Shown here: positions 4,653 through 7,121 of the stretch, piece after piece
How the letters are laid out: each line of letters opens with the position of its first letter
How positions within the stretch are numbered: the first letter of the stretch is position 1
Assembly (NCBI GenBank): GCA_013331265.1
Contig: DUGS01000155.1
Span: 10,197-17,317, forward strand
DNA from: Methanosarcina sp.
GTDB lineage: Archaea > Halobacteriota > Methanosarcinia > Methanosarcinales > Methanosarcinaceae
Reading direction: 5' to 3'
DNA: 7,121 nt
Notes under the pieces: model-generated
Database searches by the model: none
The model's input: the letters and a program-made list of their open reading frames with translations, nothing else
Told to the model about the DNA's origin: nothing
Made by a program: the position numbers and the translations under genes

Positions 4653-5689
4653 AAACGTAGTCCTCCAAGAAGGGCAATAAAAAGCCCTGCAATAATGATA
4701 TCTGCCGTAGAGCCCGGGTTAATCCTTTTTTCCAGAAGCTCGGAATCAAATTCCTGTACATCAGGAAGAATTGAGGCAAAGTCTCCTGCCCTTTTTCCTG
4801 ATATTTCCCAGTCTGAAAGAATCTTGCCTGCTCTGGAAGAGACATAATCCGCAGTTTCGGCATCAAACTTGGTCTGGATAAAGGTATCCCTATTCATTGA
4901 AAGCAGTTTCAGAAAAGTGTATACTACGGCCTCATTGATTCCTGTGCCAGAGCAGATCGAAACCGACCCTCCTGTCAAAGCTTCTGCACTGCAGTTTCGT
5001 GCCTGCATGAACTCAAGAATGCTTTTTGCTCCCTCAAGGCAGCGCCCGAAACCTGTGGTCCACTCATTTGCGATCAGGTCATAGTCCCTGGCAATCTCCA
5101 TAAGAGAGTAAAGGGTAATATTCTGTTTTCTTAGATCTGAAGTTGATTCAGGGTCTTTAAGGTCAAATTCCTCAACGCTGTTTACCCTGACCCCTGCATG
5201 TCCGAAAGCCCTGTAAAAATCAACGGCATCTTCACAGTCCGTTGACCGGACAAAGGAATGGGCACGGGAAGCGAGTTCCTCAAATTCTTCGATCTCAAGC
5301 CTGAAACCTGCTTTTCCGCAGCTGGACTGGTCCCTTGAAAGTTCGCCTGCAGCCATTGACAGAGGGATCAGGAGTAAAAAAGCCCCAAAATGCGTGTTTC
5401 CTCCCTGCTGCCAGGCAGAGCTTTCGTAAACTGCACTCCTGAGAAGCGACCCTATCCTTCCTGTGTTCTTTGCAGCAAGCTCAAGGACAGGGTAGACGGC
5501 AACCGAAGAGGCAACAAAATGCTCAAAACAGGTATCGGGATAGTTATGTTCCCTATCAACATTCCCTGGTTTCGGAGAAGCTGAGACTTCAAGCAGCATA
5601 GCAAGCTGTGCACAGCGCGCGATCAGGCTTGGGGTAAGAGATTCTCCTCCAGGTGTATGACAGGAAAAAACAGTGTTAGTGGGATTCAT
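4649..5689 (-). CDS. CitG-like protein (triphosphoribosyl-dephospho-CoA synthase family)
   Basis: 346-residue protein of the CitG/MdcB family, whose bacterial members join ATP and dephospho-CoA into the prosthetic-group precursor of citrate or malonate lyase. Family motifs are present: SPKPGNVDREHNYPD (38-52), GGNTHFGAFLLLIPL (96-110) and NPGSTADIIIAGLFIALLGG (324-343). The central part (about 130-320) is longer and more acidic than in CitG, as expected for the archaeal branch. No citrate lyase or acyl-carrier gene is nearby, so the lyase role is unlikely. As I recall, homologues also occur in the tetrahydromethanopterin gene clusters of methylotrophic bacteria, which fits the nearby dmrX. 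It starts at ATG 5689, overlapping the marker 9 gene by 14 bp with only a weak AGGA site, and overlaps DUF447 by 4 bp at the other end. Family call firm, reaction unknown. Confidence 0.85.
   Translation of the reverse strand: MNPTNTVFSCHTPGGESLTPSLIARCAQLAMLLEVSASPKPGNVDREHNYPDTCFEHFVASSVAVYPVLELAAKNTGRIGSLLRSAVYESSAWQQGGNTHFGAFLLLIPLSMAAGELSRDQSSCGKAGFRLEIEEFEELASRAHSFVRSTDCEDAVDFYRAFGHAGVRVNSVEEFDLKDPESTSDLRKQNITLYSLMEIARDYDLIANEWTTGFGRCLEGAKSILEFMQARNCSAEALTGGSVSICSGTGINEAVVYTFLKLLSMNRDTFIQTKFDAETADYVSSRAGKILSDWEISGKRAGDFASILPDVQEFDSELLEKRINPGSTADIIIAGLFIALLGGLRF
4661..4666 (-). promoter_or_regulatory. Shine-Dalgarno site supporting the TTG start of DUF447
   Basis: GGAGGA on the - strand, 8 nt before TTG 4652, inside the last codons of the CitG-like gene. 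The site and the TTGA stop/start overlap decide for TTG over any later start. Confidence 0.7.
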
Positions 5690-6815
5690 TTACAGGAATC
5701 CTGGCGTGGTCAAGGACATATTTTGCCAGCTTTTCTTTAAGCTTCATGTACTCCGCGTCAGAGAGACCGATCGTATTCAGTACGCCGTCCCTGATCCAGC
5801 AGGGTTTTGTAATCTTACAGCACCAGACAAGGCTGCCGAAACAGGTATCCTCTCCATACTCAAGCATGGTTCCTCTGGCAAACTCCATTTTTGTCCGGGC
5901 GAACTCTTCTGCGGTATATCCCAGCTTTTTGTATTTCCCATGAACAGGGCAATGTTTTACCGGAAGGCAGCAGAAAGCCAGAGCTCTGAAGTCCCCTTCA
6001 CTGCAAACGTGTTTGGGAGCATTATACCAGCCTATTGACTCCTGATACGAAGTGGCACCTTCTACGAGTTCCTTTATGAGATTGGGGTTTTCCATAGTCC
6101 CTCTTGCAACAGAGACCATGTCAGCTCCCCGGGAAAACATATCCTTTGCGGCGGCAAAATCAGTAACCGAATTGTTGCCTATAATAAAGAGCCTTGTAGC
6201 ATCCCTGTAATTTGAAATTGCATCAAGGTCTGCCCCAAAACCTTCGAGCATGGCATCCACATGGATAATATCAGCTCCAGCCTTATCAATAAGCCTGGCA
6301 AGTTTGACATCATTTACTATATTTGCCCGTACCTTCACAGAAAGCACGACTCCGGTTTCTTTTATTGCCTTTATCCAGGCAGAGAGTCTTGGAAGGTCAC
6401 GCAAAAGGGCTTCTCCCATACCCGCTTTAAGCATTTCAGGCTGCTTGCAGTGAGCGTTTAATTCAAGAATTGCCCCTTCTTCCTTTACAAGTTTTGCAGC
6501 TTCAATCAGGGGTTCAAGGGTGGTGCTTCTTACGTTTACAGCAACCGCACTTCCAGAGTTTACCGCCCGAATTTCCCTTTTTATAAGCTCCAGAGGTTCA
6601 TCGGAAATGAACTCTTTCCTACCCCGAGATGCAAGGTCTGATGCAACTTCCATAGATCCTTTATCAAGATTGAAGGCTCCAAGTACTACGAGCCCGGCAT
6701 CACCTGCATACTGGTTGGCAAAAGCGCTGTCAACAATTCCGGCCATTGGCGCCAGTGCGATAGGGTTTCTAAAACGGACATAACCAGCATGCAAATCAAA
6801 TAGACAATCACTCAT
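5676..6815 (-). CDS. Dus/NifR3-like TIM-barrel protein with C-terminal methanogenesis marker 9 domain
   Basis: 379 residues in two parts. Residues 1-255 form a flavin TIM barrel of the tRNA-dihydrouridine synthase/dihydroorotate dehydrogenase type: PIALAPMAGIVDSAF (18-32), ELNAHCKQPEM (118-128, Cys123 at the place of the Dus catalytic Cys), LSVKVRANI (158-166), DIIHVDAM (182-189), IIGNNSV (211-217) and ADMVSVARGTMENPNL (231-246). Residues about 270-345 carry eight cysteines (271, 282, 283, 289, 325, 332, 333, 339) in two copies of an aromatic-Cys-Cys-x5-Cys motif. This is the methanogenesis marker 9 domain, described as found only in methanogens and of unknown function; the cysteines suggest metal or iron-sulfur binding. 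ATG 6815 has AGAGGT 5 nt upstream. It is the first gene of the leftward operon. Whether it modifies RNA or a small molecule cannot be told from the sequence. Confidence 0.88.
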   Translation of the reverse strand: MSDCLFDLHAGYVRFRNPIALAPMAGIVDSAFANQYAGDAGLVVLGAFNLDKGSMEVASDLASRGRKEFISDEPLELIKREIRAVNSGSAVAVNVRSTTLEPLIEAAKLVKEEGAILELNAHCKQPEMLKAGMGEALLRDLPRLSAWIKAIKETGVVLSVKVRANIVNDVKLARLIDKAGADIIHVDAMLEGFGADLDAISNYRDATRLFIIGNNSVTDFAAAKDMFSRGADMVSVARGTMENPNLIKELVEGATSYQESIGWYNAPKHVCSEGDFRALAFCCLPVKHCPVHGKYKKLGYTAEEFARTKMEFARGTMLEYGEDTCFGSLVWCCKITKPCWIRDGVLNTIGLSDAEYMKLKEKLAKYVLDHARIPVNESH

Positions 6816-6820
6816 GTTTT

Positions 6821-6826
6821 ACCTCT
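6821..6826 (-). promoter_or_regulatory. Shine-Dalgarno site of the Dus-like/marker 9 gene
   Basis: AGAGGT on the - strand, 5 nt before ATG 6815. It supports this start. Confidence 0.6.
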
Positions 6827-6867
6827 TAAAAATAAGCGTGGAAACTGAACACAAAATGATAGTAATA

Positions 6868-6885
6868 GTTAGATATTAAACTAAC
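6868..6885 (-). promoter_or_regulatory. Candidate promoter of the leftward operon, TATA box flanked by an inverted repeat
   Basis: On the - strand TTTAATAT (6880-6873) is TATA-like and would start RNA near 6850, giving a leader of about 35 nt to ATG 6815. It is framed by GTTAG (6868-6872) and CTAAC (6881-6885), so a dimeric regulator bound here would cover the TATA box. Confidence 0.4.
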
Positions 6886-6922
6886 GAATCTTTTTAGGCT
6901 TACGATACTTTTTTCAAAGAAT

Positions 6923-6956
6923 TCGCAAGAATGGAAAATCCATATTATTTTTGCGA
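6923..6956. repeat. Nested inverted repeats in the divergent regulatory region
   Basis: The outer arms TCGCAA (6923-6928) and TTGCGA (6951-6956) enclose an inner ATGGA-AAA-TCCAT (6931-6943). The pair lies just upstream of the rightward TATA box at 6966, where an operator or activator site is expected. Confidence 0.5.
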
Positions 6957-6965
6957 TAATAATAC

Positions 6966-6977
6966 ATATATATAAAT
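6966..6977 (+). promoter_or_regulatory. Candidate rightward promoter (TATA box)
   Basis: TATATATAAATA fits an archaeal TATA box and predicts a start near 6995-7000. A second one, TTATATAG (7006-7013) preceded by GCAAAAG, predicts a start near 7035. One or both could serve a rightward gene at the window edge. Confidence 0.5.
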
Positions 6978-7033
6978 ATTTGGGAACATTTCCAGCAAGC
7001 AAAAGTTATATAGAGTGCACGGAAGGGAGACAC

Positions 7034-7121
7034 TTGCTTAACCCAGCCGCTGGAGAACTGAAATTAACCGGAAAAATCAACCTGCTGTTGAGGAAAGAAT
7101 TCCTATCAGGAGACCATTTCA
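7034..7121 (+). CDS. Possible N-terminal end of a rightward gene (partial, unrecognised)
   Basis: From TTG 7034 the frame is open to the window edge (29 codons). Codon use resembles the other genes, and the peptide looks natural (LNPAAGELKLTGKINLLLRK and on). GGGAG (7025-7029) lies 4 nt upstream as a possible ribosome site, and two TATA boxes precede it. I do not recognise the product. The alternative is a gene whose ATG begins at the last base of the window: AGGAG (7108-7112) lies at the right distance for a start at 7121. In that case this stretch is an untranslated leader. Confidence 0.3.
   Translation, partial: MLNPAAGELKLTGKINLLLRKEFLSGDHF

Noticed and set aside
4104..4847. 247-codon open frame on the + strand
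   Set aside because: It lies opposite DUF447 and the CitG-like gene, crosses their boundary, and its peptide lacks any family feature; the - strand frames carry clear motifs.
1..7121. tRNA, rRNA, prophage or intact insertion sequence
   Set aside because: No cloverleaf, rRNA-like stretch, integrase or transposase frame was seen on either strand.

Overview
The window looks like chromosomal DNA of a methanogenic archaeon, most likely a Methanosarcina close to M. mazei. Three of the proteins point to methanogens: an iron-sulfur flavoprotein matching the architecture of the M. mazei dihydromethanopterin reductase DmrX, a Dus-like TIM barrel fused to the eight-cysteine 'methanogenesis marker 9' domain, and a DUF447 protein. 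The intergenic DNA is AT-rich with archaeal TATA boxes (TTTATATATA, TATATATAAATA) and T-tract terminators. The genus call is inference; I could not run a search.

Left part (1-2691, + strand): the downstream end of a dipeptide/oligopeptide/nickel-class ABC importer operon. It holds the last 31 codons of the first permease (DppB type), the second permease (DppC type) and two ATPases (DppD and DppF types). Every junction overlaps (ATGA, ATGA, then a 10-bp overlap into a GTG start), so the genes are translationally coupled. The solute-binding protein is not in the window, so the substrate cannot be read. DppD carries an Asn/Lys/Glu/Asp-rich repeat insertion, and DppF stops right after its nucleotide-binding domain.

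Middle (2692-3251): about 560 bp with no convincing protein gene, between convergent operons. It is not featureless. It contains a block of three short consecutive hairpins, a TATA box followed by a perfect 20-bp palindrome, a hairpin presenting CUCCACA in its loop, a long T-tract, an exact 20-bp tandem duplication and a purine-rich tract that acts as a U-rich terminator for the opposite strand. The TATA-palindrome-hairpin-T-tract series reads like a small RNA gene of about 100 nt.

Right part (6815 down to 3252, - strand): four genes read leftward: Dus-like/marker 9, a CitG-like (triphosphoribosyl-dephospho-CoA synthase family) protein, DUF447 and DmrX. The first three overlap (14 bp, then 4 bp) and form one operon. 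A hairpin plus T-run at the DUF447 stop, followed by a TATA box about 30 bp before the dmrX ATG, suggests that dmrX is also transcribed separately, nearly leaderless. DmrX performs the last reduction making tetrahydromethanopterin (tetrahydrosarcinapterin in Methanosarcina). The other three have no settled function and are candidates for C1-cofactor synthesis or a linked methanogen-specific process.

Right edge (6816-7121): a divergent regulatory region with several inverted repeats and TATA boxes facing both ways. It may end in the first codons of a rightward gene that runs off the window.
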